Assembly (NCBI GenBank): GCA_910578735.1
Contig: CAJTSQ010000057.1
Coordinates: 1 to 9,425 of the forward strand
Length of the DNA: 9,425 nt
Direction of reading: 5' to 3'
From: an uncultured Oscillospiraceae bacterium
GTDB lineage: Bacteria; Bacillota; Clostridia; Oscillospirales; Oscillospiraceae
Shown: positions 1 to 6,280 of the stretch, piece after piece
Layout: each line of letters starts with the position of its first letter
Position numbering within the stretch: the first letter of the stretch is position 1
Position numbers and translations under genes: made by a program
The notes under the pieces: generated by a model
What the model saw: only the letters and a program-made list of their open reading frames with translations
Told to the model about the DNA's origin: nothing
The model's database searches: none

Positions 1-67
1 CGAGAGCGCACCAAACGGCTACAATCAACTGCACCTACCGCCCCGGCAGCGGAACGAGCGGGACGGT
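1..67. other. Array trailer side, no recognised feature
   Basis: The 67 bases beyond the last repeat contain no further repeat copy at the expected spacing and no gene that can be supported. The length equals about one repeat-plus-spacer unit, so a lost or degenerated repeat cannot be excluded. Confidence 0.5.
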
Positions 68-499
68 ATTTCAATCCACGCTCCCCGTACGGGGAGCGAC
101 GTGAGCCTTTGAATCTGTTCCAAAGCATCATAGTATTTCAATCCACGCTCCCCGTACGGGGAGCGACTGAACCTATTACAAGGTGACTGCCTGGAGCTGA
201 TATTTCAATCCACGCTCCCCGTACGGGGAGCGACGAGGGCTCCCACCTGGGCGAAGACCCACATGACATTTCAATCCACGCTCCCCGTACGGGGAGCGAC
301 GCGTGAAGGTTGTGCGGGTGCGGAGGGAGGAAGTATTTCAATCCACGCTCCCCGTACGGGGAGCGACTTGATAGCGTTCCTCGTTCAGCTTCCCGCCTCG
401 ATTTCAATCCACGCTCCCCGTACGGGGAGCGACAGCCGGTTCCCGGACAAAAGGAGGTGCAGCAGAATTTCAATCCACGCTCCCCGTACGGGGAGCGAC
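68..499 (-). repeat. Seven canonical-handle repeats (leader-distal)
   Basis: Repeats at 68-100, 135-167, 202-234, 268-300, 335-367, 401-433 and 467-499 are identical. In crRNA orientation, nt 1-22 form the stem-loop (a 20-nt palindrome with GTAC at its centre) and nt 23-33 are TGGATTGAAAT. In the I-C family Cas5 cuts after the stem, leaving an 11-nt 5' handle of this kind. These handles precede spacers at 101-134, 168-201, 235-267, 301-334, 368-400 and 434-466. The handle of the repeat at 68-100 faces the trailer. Confidence 0.97.
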
Positions 500-532
500 A
501 AGGAGCTGGCGGATATCAACCGCCGGAGCAAG

Positions 533-766
533 GACCCAGCCGTCGCTCCCCGTACGGGGAGCGACCCGGGTTTTGGAGGATCTTTAAAATGCTGTTTCGG
601 GACCCAGCCGTCGCTCCCCGTACGGGGAGCGACTCGAATTCCTCCCGCGCCCCGTATATGCTGTTGCGACCCAGCCGTCGCTCCCCGTACGGGGAGCGAC
701 CTACATATAGAAAGAGGGATTGCGTATGAAAAGGACCCAGCCGTCGCTCCCCGTACGGGGAGCGAC
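533..766 (-). repeat. Four variant-handle repeats (leader-proximal)
   Basis: Repeats at 533-565, 601-633, 668-700 and 734-766 match the canonical repeat exactly over nt 1-22 (crRNA orientation) but end in ACGGCTGGGTC instead of TGGATTGAAAT. Only 3 of those 11 positions agree, and total length stays 33 nt. The new A and C after the stem pair with the G and T at the repeat's 5' end, so the palindrome grows from 20 to 24 nt. The handles precede spacers at 500-532, 566-600, 634-667 and 701-733. Degenerate repeats usually sit at the trailer end; here the uniform variant is at the leader end, where new repeats are templated. Confidence 0.95.
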
Positions 767-935
767 AGCAAAAACAGCCAAAAAGTAACGCTATTTTTGC
801 GCCAGTTAAACAATTTCCCTAAATATCACCTTGGCTTTCCGTTTCTCAGCAGACCTACTGCGTTCTTTTCCCGCAAATCCGTCAAAAAACGCAGTGCGAA
901 GTCACCGGTATTTCTTGTGCGCTTACCCTTCGCAT
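767..935 (-). promoter_or_regulatory. CRISPR leader between cas2 and the first repeat
   Basis: This 169-nt AT-richer stretch lies between the cas2 stop and the first repeat, the expected place for a I-C leader, which supplies the array promoter and directs Cas1-Cas2 integration. Two inverted repeats are visible: 895-901 with 928-934 (7 bp), and 857-864 with 888-895 (8 bp, arms ACTGCGTT and AACGCAGT). Runs of T lie near the repeat junction on the minus strand. A possible extended -10 (TG, one base, TATTTA; hexamer at 820-825) has no convincing -35, so the array promoter is not resolved; read-through from the cas operon is also possible. Confidence 0.75.
895..934 (-). promoter_or_regulatory. 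Hairpin element just after cas2
   Basis: Arms TGCGAAG and CTTCGCA (minus-strand sense) flank a 26-nt loop that contains GCGCACA and GAAAT. It starts one base after the cas2 stop codon. As I recall, many I-C loci carry a similar TGCGAA...TTCGCA element at the start of the leader, so this may be a conserved leader motif. Six Ts follow at 889-884, but they are five bases beyond the stem, so a standard intrinsic terminator is not convincing. Confidence 0.4.
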
Positions 936-1226
936 CTAAACAATCAGCACATCCTCGGGAGCATAGGAGGCCTTCGCCCCAAAATGTTCGATTTTGTTTT
1001 CATAGCGGTTTCCAAGATAGTAAAACCGCAGGCTGTCCTTCTCCGGGTCCATGATTTTGCACAACTTTGCCTGCAGACTGTGGCACTGTGCCGTATCCAG
1101 CAGGCATTCAAAGACGGAGTTCTGCACACGCTGGCCGTAGTTCACGCACTGTTTGGCAATCTGTCGAAGGCGTTTGTGGCCGGCAGAATCCTCTGTGTTC
1201 ACATCATAGGTAATTAAGACTAACAT
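936..1226 (-). CDS. cas2: CRISPR-associated endonuclease Cas2
   Basis: The 96-residue protein starts MLVLITYDV and matches the small ferredoxin-like Cas2 family in length and sequence; the conserved aspartate is D8 in the ITYD strand, and GQRVQNSVFEC is a typical I-C Cas2 segment. Cas2 dimers bridge two Cas1 dimers in the spacer-integration complex. I chose the ATG at 1226 over the adjacent GTG at 1229 because AAGGA at 1236-1232 lies 5 nt from the ATG but only 2 nt from the GTG, and because 96 residues is the usual length. The cas1 stop codon (1236-1238) overlaps this ribosome binding site, so the two genes are probably translationally coupled. It is the last gene before the leader. Confidence 0.97.
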   Translation of the reverse strand: MLVLITYDVNTEDSAGHKRLRQIAKQCVNYGQRVQNSVFECLLDTAQCHSLQAKLCKIMDPEKDSLRFYYLGNRYENKIEHFGAKASYAPEDVLIV

Positions 1227-1235
1227 CACATTCCT

Positions 1236-2267
1236 TCACTTCCACAAAAAGGGCGGGTATGTATCCAGGTCGCCCCGGAGATACCGTGCCAGAAGGAGCG
1301 CCTGAACATAGGGGATCATTCCCCAGGGAAGTTTTTCTCCCAGATAGGGGTGGGTCAGCATCTCCTTTTTCTTCACCTGCCAGTTTTTCAAAAAGGCCTT
1401 TCTCCCATCATCGCTCAGCAGCACCGCCCCGCTCTCCATATACAGAAAGTCCGCCGCCTTAACCTGGCGGTTGTTGATGAGCGTCAGCACAAAGCGGTCC
1501 GCCATACAGGGACGCAGCTCCTCCATCAGGTCCAGGGCCAGAGAGGCTCTGCCGGGCCGGTCCCGGTGGAGGAATCCCACATAGGAATCCATCCCCACAC
1601 TCTCCAGCGCAGAGGCGCAGTCATTGGACAAAAGGCTGTAAGCAAAGGAGAGCAAGGCATTAACCGGATCCAGCGGCGGGCGGCGGCTGCGGCCCTGAAA
1701 GGAAAAGGCCTCTTTGTCGCCTAAAATCATTTCGTTGAAAACGCTGAAATAGGCGGAGGCGCCAACCCCCTCCAGCCCCCGCAGCTCCTCCGGAGAGACA
1801 GTCTCCCTGACCTGGGGCAGAAGTCCATAAATTTGCTGAGAGACGGAGATCAGCCTCTCGCTGTCTACCCGCAGGCCATGGTCCCGCCGGGTGCGTTCAA
1901 TGCTCCAGCGGGTGTTAAACAGTTTGCCGAAGATCATGCTGCGGCTGATCTGGCAGCACTGGACAGGATCATCCGCGGCACGGTACTGGGTCCGCCGAAG
2001 CAGCACATTCCCGTTGCTTTCTCCGCACACCCTCGCCAGGAATCTTCCTCTGGGGGAACAGAAAGCCAGACCGATCTGACGTTCCGCACAGGCGCCCATC
2101 AGGGCGGGCGAGGCCCCAGCGTAAGAAAACGTGATAATATTCTGCAAGGTGTGCAGAGGATAGCGGGCGGCAGCCTGTTTGTCCCGATTTGCCACCACAT
2201 TTTCCCCGTCCAGAGACAGGTAGATATCCTCTGAGAGAATGTAGAGGGTATTGAGCAGATGTCTCAT
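1236..2267 (-). CDS. cas1: CRISPR-associated integrase Cas1 (type I-C)
   Basis: This 343-residue protein is the metal-dependent integrase that inserts new spacers at the leader-proximal repeat, working with Cas2 and, in I-C systems, Cas4. The expected acidic/histidine active site is present: E166 in GLEGVGASAYF, H234 in GFLHRDRPGR and D246 in LALDLMEELRP. Length is normal for I-C Cas1. The reading frame is open further upstream, but the true start is the ATG at 2267. It begins MRHLLNTLY, has GGAGG at 2279-2275 with 7-nt spacing, and overlaps the cas4 stop as ATGA (2264-2267). Translation from upstream would run through cas4 in another frame. No active-site residue is missing. Confidence 0.98.
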   Translation of the reverse strand: MRHLLNTLYILSEDIYLSLDGENVVANRDKQAAARYPLHTLQNIITFSYAGASPALMGACAERQIGLAFCSPRGRFLARVCGESNGNVLLRRTQYRAADDPVQCCQISRSMIFGKLFNTRWSIERTRRDHGLRVDSERLISVSQQIYGLLPQVRETVSPEELRGLEGVGASAYFSVFNEMILGDKEAFSFQGRSRRPPLDPVNALLSFAYSLLSNDCASALESVGMDSYVGFLHRDRPGRASLALDLMEELRPCMADRFVLTLINNRQVKAADFLYMESGAVLLSDDGRKAFLKNWQVKKKEMLTHPYLGEKLPWGMIPYVQALLLARYLRGDLDTYPPFLWK

Positions 2268-2926
2268 TTCAATTCCTCCATGGCAGAAGCCAAATAGTCC
2301 GAGACCTTTTTGCCGCGCATCAGCGCGGGAAGACACTGCTCTTTTAAGGAACAAGCATTGCAGGACTTGGACGGCTTGACTTTGGGGGTATGGCGCTTTT
2401 TGTATAGTTGATGCATCTCCTCCAGGCTGTTCCGGACCTGCCCGCGCAGCTCGGGCGTAAATGAAACCACGGTCCGCCGGCGGGGCTCCCCATAGTAGAG
2501 CGCCCCCTCCGAAACGGCACAGCAGAGCATCTCCTCCAGGCACATGGCCTGGGCGCACAGCTGGAGCTCGTCCGCGTTGTGCTCCTTGGGCTTACCGCGT
2601 TTGTACTCCACGGGATAGGGCAGCCACAGCCCCTCGCGCTTCCGGAGCGAGACGCCATTGGGGTCACGGCGGAACTCCACCGCGTCACACTGGCCGGAGA
2701 CCCCCAGCTGTGCCGAGTGGATCGCCAGCCCTCTGACAATCAGCCGGCCGCCCCGGCTTTCCCGGAGCTCCTGGTCATGGACGTGTTCATGCATGAGACG
2801 GCCGTCCACGGTACGGTAGTTTTCCGCCCACTGATTTTCAATGTGGATCAGCGCCCACTGGCGGCGGCAAAAGGCGAAGTGCTGCAGACCCGACAGCGGG
2901 AGCCAGTCCTCCTCTTTATACGCCAT
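2264..2926 (-). CDS. cas4: CRISPR-associated exonuclease Cas4
   Basis: The 220-residue protein belongs to the RecB-like nuclease family with an iron-sulfur cluster. Four cysteines fit the cluster: C20 near the N-terminus, and C189, C192 and C198 in KSCNACSLKEQC. Candidate nuclease residues are H46 or H48, D81 in QCDAVEF, and E107 and K109 in YPVEYKRGK. In I-C systems Cas4 associates with Cas1 and trims prespacers so that integrated spacers come from protospacers with the correct PAM (usually TTC) and face the right way. The start at 2926 has GGAG 7 nt upstream (2937-2934) and overlaps the end of cas7c by 11 nt. The stop overlaps the cas1 start. Confidence 0.96.
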   Translation of the reverse strand: MAYKEEDWLPLSGLQHFAFCRRQWALIHIENQWAENYRTVDGRLMHEHVHDQELRESRGGRLIVRGLAIHSAQLGVSGQCDAVEFRRDPNGVSLRKREGLWLPYPVEYKRGKPKEHNADELQLCAQAMCLEEMLCCAVSEGALYYGEPRRRTVVSFTPELRGQVRNSLEEMHQLYKKRHTPKVKPSKSCNACSLKEQCLPALMRGKKVSDYLASAMEELK

Positions 2927-3767
2927 TCAGAATCTCCGGCTCCAGCCCCTCCAAAGGCTCCAGCGTAATCCGGTAATCCTCCGCACTGGAAGGGAGGGCG
3001 TCAGAGGCGATCAGTTCGGCCTGGACCGAGCGGTGGACCTTGGCGGAGGAGTACTGCCCATCCTTGCAGTTGTGGCGGAACCAATAGAGCTTGATCAATT
3101 CCATGGAGCCCTCCGGCCGGGCAGAGGAGGCGTCGTTGACAAAAAGGGTGCGCAGACACTCCTTCAAAATATCGGCATCCTCCTCTGTAAACCCGGTTTT
3201 TCCCGCCAGCTGGACATTGATGGAACCCTTGATCTTATAAAGGCCGAAACGGACAAAGTGCTTCATGCCCATGGTATCGGAGGAGCGGCCCTTGTCACTG
3301 TTCTCTCCGTTTACACTCTTGGTGATCTGCATATCCTCCACTTGTACCGGGGAGAGGCTGACTCCCTGATGGATAGAGACCGGGCCCCGTACACCGATGG
3401 ACATACCCTTTGTGTCCTTAAATGCAAATACCTGACCGAAGGAGCGCACATCCAGCCAGGTCTCACAGGCCTTTTGCGCATAGGCGTCTGAATCCTTGAA
3501 CTCCTTTGCTTTTCCAAGAACAGCAGCGGCCCGTTCACTGAGGCTGCCACACCCGTCATCGCACCGGTCGGAGGACTGGACAAACACAGCCTGTCCCAGG
3601 TCCTGCATCCGGTTGCGCAGCTTGCGCTTGATGCACACGTCGCTCATTTCCCCCAAACCGGCGTAGTCGGTGCGGGGGCTGTTGCCGTTGAGAGGGTCGC
3701 CGTTGGGGTTTGCCATGGCGACGGCGGCAAAGGCCACAAAGTCAATTTTGTTCCGCAAGATGCCCAT
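2916..3767 (-). CDS. cas7c: Cascade backbone protein Cas7c (Csd2)
   Basis: The 283-residue protein forms the repeated backbone that wraps the crRNA spacer in the I-C surveillance complex. The N-terminus (NKIDF followed by the NPNGDP motif at residues 20-25 and then NGNSPRTDY) is diagnostic of Csd2. Two in-frame ATGs compete. The one at 3773 is only 3 nt from GGAGG (3781-3777), while the one at 3767 is 9 nt away, so I prefer 3767 (MGILRNKIDF). The difference is two residues. The gene follows cas8c after a short gap and overlaps cas4 by 11 nt. Length and conserved start look intact. Confidence 0.96.
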   Translation of the reverse strand: MGILRNKIDFVAFAAVAMANPNGDPLNGNSPRTDYAGLGEMSDVCIKRKLRNRMQDLGQAVFVQSSDRCDDGCGSLSERAAAVLGKAKEFKDSDAYAQKACETWLDVRSFGQVFAFKDTKGMSIGVRGPVSIHQGVSLSPVQVEDMQITKSVNGENSDKGRSSDTMGMKHFVRFGLYKIKGSINVQLAGKTGFTEEDADILKECLRTLFVNDASSARPEGSMELIKLYWFRHNCKDGQYSSAKVHRSVQAELIASDALPSSAEDYRITLEPLEGLEPEILNGV

Positions 3768-3781
3768 TTTCATACTCCTCC

Positions 3782-4165
3782 TTATTCCTCTGTCTCTTGG
3801 CTGTCTGATTTTTCGGTACGATAGGCCCGCTGATGGGAATAACCCAATAAGTAGATATCATCCAGTTTCTGGTTTAGTGTAGGGTCGAAAGGAGAAAGTC
3901 TGTTCAGAATATCGTCAATCACGCTGTGGTAATATCTGTAAAGCCCCGGCTTGGACTGAGCCAAGCGCTTGTTATAGGGCCTTAATTTATCCCATAGAGC
4001 GGACCATGTTGTCATCGGGCGCAGCGTAAAGGCTTTCTGCATCCGTATGGCGTTGGTCTCCCGCCGGTCCTCATCCGTATAGGTGTTGTTTTCAATTGCG
4101 TCCGCAATGGCCAGCAGGCGGCCAAACAGATAGCTCCGGTCGGAGCAATTTTTGTCTAAAGCCAT
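3782..4165 (-). CDS. cas11c: Cas11c small subunit from internal start in cas8c
   Basis: An in-frame ATG at 4165 inside cas8c would give a 127-residue protein (residues 462-588 of Cas8c, starting MALDKNCSDR). It is preceded by AAGGAGG at 4180-4174 with 8-nt spacing, one of the strongest ribosome binding sites in the window, at a place where coding alone does not require one. In studied I-C systems the small subunit Cas11c is made in this way from the 3' part of cas8c and forms the belly of Cascade. Size, position and frame all fit. Expression is inferred; no transcript or protein evidence is available here. Confidence 0.85.
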   Translation of the reverse strand: MALDKNCSDRSYLFGRLLAIADAIENNTYTDEDRRETNAIRMQKAFTLRPMTTWSALWDKLRPYNKRLAQSKPGLYRYYHSVIDDILNRLSPFDPTLNQKLDDIYLLGYSHQRAYRTEKSDSQETEE

Positions 4166-5548
4166 ATCCCACTCCTCCTTTAAATGATCAAAGTGATATT
4201 TTCGGATGGCCGCGCAGGCCGTAAACAACAGCTTTTGGCGGTTTTCTCCCTCATAGAGCAGAAGATGGGAAGCTTTCTCTGCCAGCGCCCGCTCTATGTC
4301 CAGAGGGAACAGCGCTTTGTCCACCCGGCAGGCCACAAGGCGCTGCATCTGCTGACTCAGGATGCGGTCGTCCATCTCCGCTTTGCCGTTTCGGGGTGTT
4401 CCAAAGGCCCAGCTGACAATTTGGAACAGGGAGGGCGATTGAATCCCATAGGGACCGTCCTCCCAGCAGCAGGAGGCCTCCCAGTCGTGAAGGCGGTCCA
4501 AAAAGTCAGAGGCCAGCAGCTCGTTGTAGTAGGTGACCGCCAGCCGGCCTGTGGTGGCCGCGTCAAAGGCGGCGATAACCACGCCCGCCGACTGGGGCAA
4601 GTCCTCTTTCCAGCCGGAGAGGGCCTCGCGCAGCTGTTTTTGATACTGACTGGGATTGGCTGCCCGCTGGGCGGTTCCGCTTCTGCGGCCCATGGGCCCC
4701 GTCACCCTGGGGACCTGGATGCCTTGGGGATTCCAGCACAGAAAGGTCCGCCCGCCAAAGGAGACGCTTTGGTTGGCTACCAGCCACCGCAGGACGCTGT
4801 GTGCTTTTTGAGAGGCGGCATAGCCCACTGTTGCAGCCTGCGCCGCATCGTCGAACCGCCCTCGGTAGGTAAAGCCGCTGGAGTCGTTGGCGGAAATCAG
4901 CTTGGCATTTCCGCTGATGGGGACAATTCCCTTGGGATGCTGTCCGGCGGGCATTTCCAGTTCGCCGGAAATCATACACAGAGCAGGGGGCGTGTCTGTC
5001 CGTTTTTCATGATAGTAGTCAATAAACGCGTTCATCAAGGTTCGATCCGTCCAGCAGGGGCCGTTGAGCGTTTCACCTAAGCCGTTGACCACCCAGCAGA
5101 CCATCGCTTTCTCCTCGGAATCAATACCAGCCTGACGCAGATTCTCTAAAATGGTCCCGCCTTGCACATAATTTAAGACAGCGTGCAGTTTGGGATGTGT
5201 ATGGGATGAGTTTGCCCAGGTGGACAGCTGGGATATATAGTGCTGATACTCTACCTGATTTTGGGGAAGCAGATACCGCAAATAGTCGCATAAGGGGTGA
5301 GGAAGCTCGGCGGCCTTGACGGTCCGTCCTGCCGATTCCTCCGTTGCGGGGATGATAATTTTAGGGGTGTTCTTATCTAATACCTGAGCCGCAACAAAAT
5401 TTCCGCTTTGATCTAAGGTGATTATGATTTGCGGCCGCGCCATAATGTGGGAGATGGGAGCCAGCGGTTCGTTTTCCCCCTCAAATACCTGCCCGGCTCG
5501 GTGAGCCATTGCGCCGTAGGTCTCTACGGCCTTTTGCAAAAGCCCCAT
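3782..5548 (-). CDS. cas8c: Cascade large subunit Cas8c (Csd1)
   Basis: The 588-residue protein is the large subunit of I-C Cascade, which reads the PAM and helps recruit Cas3. Family features include PHPLCDYLRYLL near residues 84-95, NAKLISAND at about 214-222 followed by FTYRGRF, and LLGYSHQR near the C-terminus. Length is normal. The ATG at 5548 is chosen over the adjacent GTG because GGAGG (5560-5556) is 7 nt upstream; it overlaps the cas5c stop by one base (TGATG), a classic coupling arrangement. The last 127 residues appear to be translated separately as Cas11c from a strong internal ribosome binding site. Confidence 0.97.
   Translation of the reverse strand: MGLLQKAVETYGAMAHRAGQVFEGENEPLAPISHIMARPQIIITLDQSGNFVAAQVLDKNTPKIIIPATEESAGRTVKAAELPHPLCDYLRYLLPQNQVEYQHYISQLSTWANSSHTHPKLHAVLNYVQGGTILENLRQAGIDSEEKAMVCWVVNGLGETLNGPCWTDRTLMNAFIDYYHEKRTDTPPALCMISGELEMPAGQHPKGIVPISGNAKLISANDSSGFTYRGRFDDAAQAATVGYAASQKAHSVLRWLVANQSVSFGGRTFLCWNPQGIQVPRVTGPMGRRSGTAQRAANPSQYQKQLREALSGWKEDLPQSAGVVIAAFDAATTGRLAVTYYNELLASDFLDRLHDWEASCCWEDGPYGIQSPSLFQIVSWAFGTPRNGKAEMDDRILSQQMQRLVACRVDKALFPLDIERALAEKASHLLLYEGENRQKLLFTACAAIRKYHFDHLKEEWDMALDKNCSDRSYLFGRLLAIADAIENNTYTDEDRRETNAIRMQKAFTLRPMTTWSALWDKLRPYNKRLAQSKPGLYRYYHSVIDDILNRLSPFDPTLNQKLDDIYLLGYSHQRAYRTEKSDSQETEE
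4174..4180 (-). promoter_or_regulatory. Internal ribosome binding site for Cas11c
   Basis: AAGGAGG on the minus strand, inside cas8c and followed by 8 nt and then ATG at 4165. The match to the anti-Shine-Dalgarno sequence is as good as or better than those of the annotated cas genes, and it decides the Cas11c start. Confidence 0.85.
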
Positions 5549-6276
5549 CACTCCACCTCCCCAAATTCCCGCAGTCCGGAAAAATTCTCCAGATGTTCTC
5601 CAAAGGGCTTCATCTCCATCTCGCGCAGGGACTTGGTGAGCGGGCAGTCCTCTGGGCGGGGGAAGGTAATGATTCCTCGCTTCATCACCGGATGCCAGAA
5701 CCGGACGGTCATTTTTCCCTGTGTCTCGGGGGAATAGGCCTCGTCGGCATAAGTGATGCCGTGGACCATCAGACCGAAGCCCAGCTCCGGCAGCGCGTCA
5801 TAGGCGCCTGTCCCCTCTCCGAAAACGCAGGGCTCCACATAGCCCTGACACTCCCTGGTGCCCAGGAAAATATCCCGGCGCCCCCCCTTTTCAATCATCC
5901 GCTTTGCAATATTGTGGTGCTTGTACTCGTTGCGGTCCTGGGCAAGCTCCGGGCGGTTTTCATTCCACTCAAAGTGAGCCCGCACCTGATAACGGCAGTT
6001 CTTCAGATAGGTGTAGTAAGACAGGTCGTTTTTGCCGTCCTGGTAACGGATGGGGCGGATGCCCTTCACCTCGGTCTGGATCTGGTTCATAATCCGGACC
6101 GCGTCAATGTACCAGATCAAAGTGGGTTTCCAGTAGACAGAAGACAGGATGCCTTTTAACGCCTCATAGGTAGGCACCTGATAGCTGCACTTCTCCCCAC
6201 CCACACGCATAATGGGGTCGGAAAAGAGGGCATACTCCCCTGTAACCTGAAACTCCACAAAGTTTGGGTGCTGCAT
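5548..6276 (-). CDS. cas5c: Cas5c (Cas5d), crRNA-processing endonuclease
   Basis: The 242-residue protein is the I-C Cas5, which does the job of Cas6: it cuts the repeat at the base of its hairpin and stays on the crRNA 5' handle in Cascade. The catalytic residues known in Bacillus halodurans Cas5d (Y46, K116, H117) appear to correspond to Y48 (SSVYWKP), K119 and H120 (NEYKHH), with a further H121. The ATG at 6276 (MQHPNFVEF) has GGAGG at 6288-6284, 7 nt upstream; this site overlaps the cas3 stop codon (6281-6283). The reading frame is open upstream, but that part lies within the cas3 3' end. No cas6 is visible, as expected for I-C. Confidence 0.97.
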   Translation of the reverse strand: MQHPNFVEFQVTGEYALFSDPIMRVGGEKCSYQVPTYEALKGILSSVYWKPTLIWYIDAVRIMNQIQTEVKGIRPIRYQDGKNDLSYYTYLKNCRYQVRAHFEWNENRPELAQDRNEYKHHNIAKRMIEKGGRRDIFLGTRECQGYVEPCVFGEGTGAYDALPELGFGLMVHGITYADEAYSPETQGKMTVRFWHPVMKRGIITFPRPEDCPLTKSLREMEMKPFGEHLENFSGLREFGEVE

Positions 6277-6280
6277 CGTA

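Larger units (their letters stand above)
68..766 (-). CRISPR. Type I-C CRISPR array, 11 repeats, 10 spacers
   Basis: Eleven 33-nt repeats lie at 68-100, 135-167, 202-234, 268-300, 335-367, 401-433, 467-499, 533-565, 601-633, 668-700 and 734-766. The ten spacers between them are 33-35 nt. On the minus strand the repeat starts GTCGCTCCCC, has a GTAC loop centre and, in seven copies, ends TGGATTGAAAT, which is the classic I-C repeat form. The array lies directly downstream of cas2 and is read in the same direction as the cas genes, so the leader is on the high-coordinate side and the newest spacers are near 733. The seven distal repeats are identical to one another. The four leader-proximal repeats are identical to one another but carry a different 11-nt 3' end. 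Spacer origins cannot be determined from the window. Confidence 0.98.

Noticed and set aside
1..34. Possible further degenerate repeat at the trailer end
   Set aside because: At the expected spacing the sequence shows no similarity to either repeat type.
263..1054. Open reading frames across the CRISPR array on both strands with repeated peptides such as RSPYGER or LPVRGA
   Set aside because: The repeat length (33) and many spacer lengths keep frames open by chance; the peptides are translations of the repeat, not a protein.
2268..2558. Upstream extension of the cas1 reading frame by 97 residues
   Set aside because: It lies inside cas4 in another frame, resembles no Cas1, and the ATG at 2267 has a strong ribosome binding site and the family's usual start.
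4184..5080. Long plus-strand reading frame (298 residues) opposite cas8c
   Set aside because: A shadow of cas8c: composition is glycine- and arginine-rich without a recognisable domain, and the minus-strand gene fits a known family over its full length.
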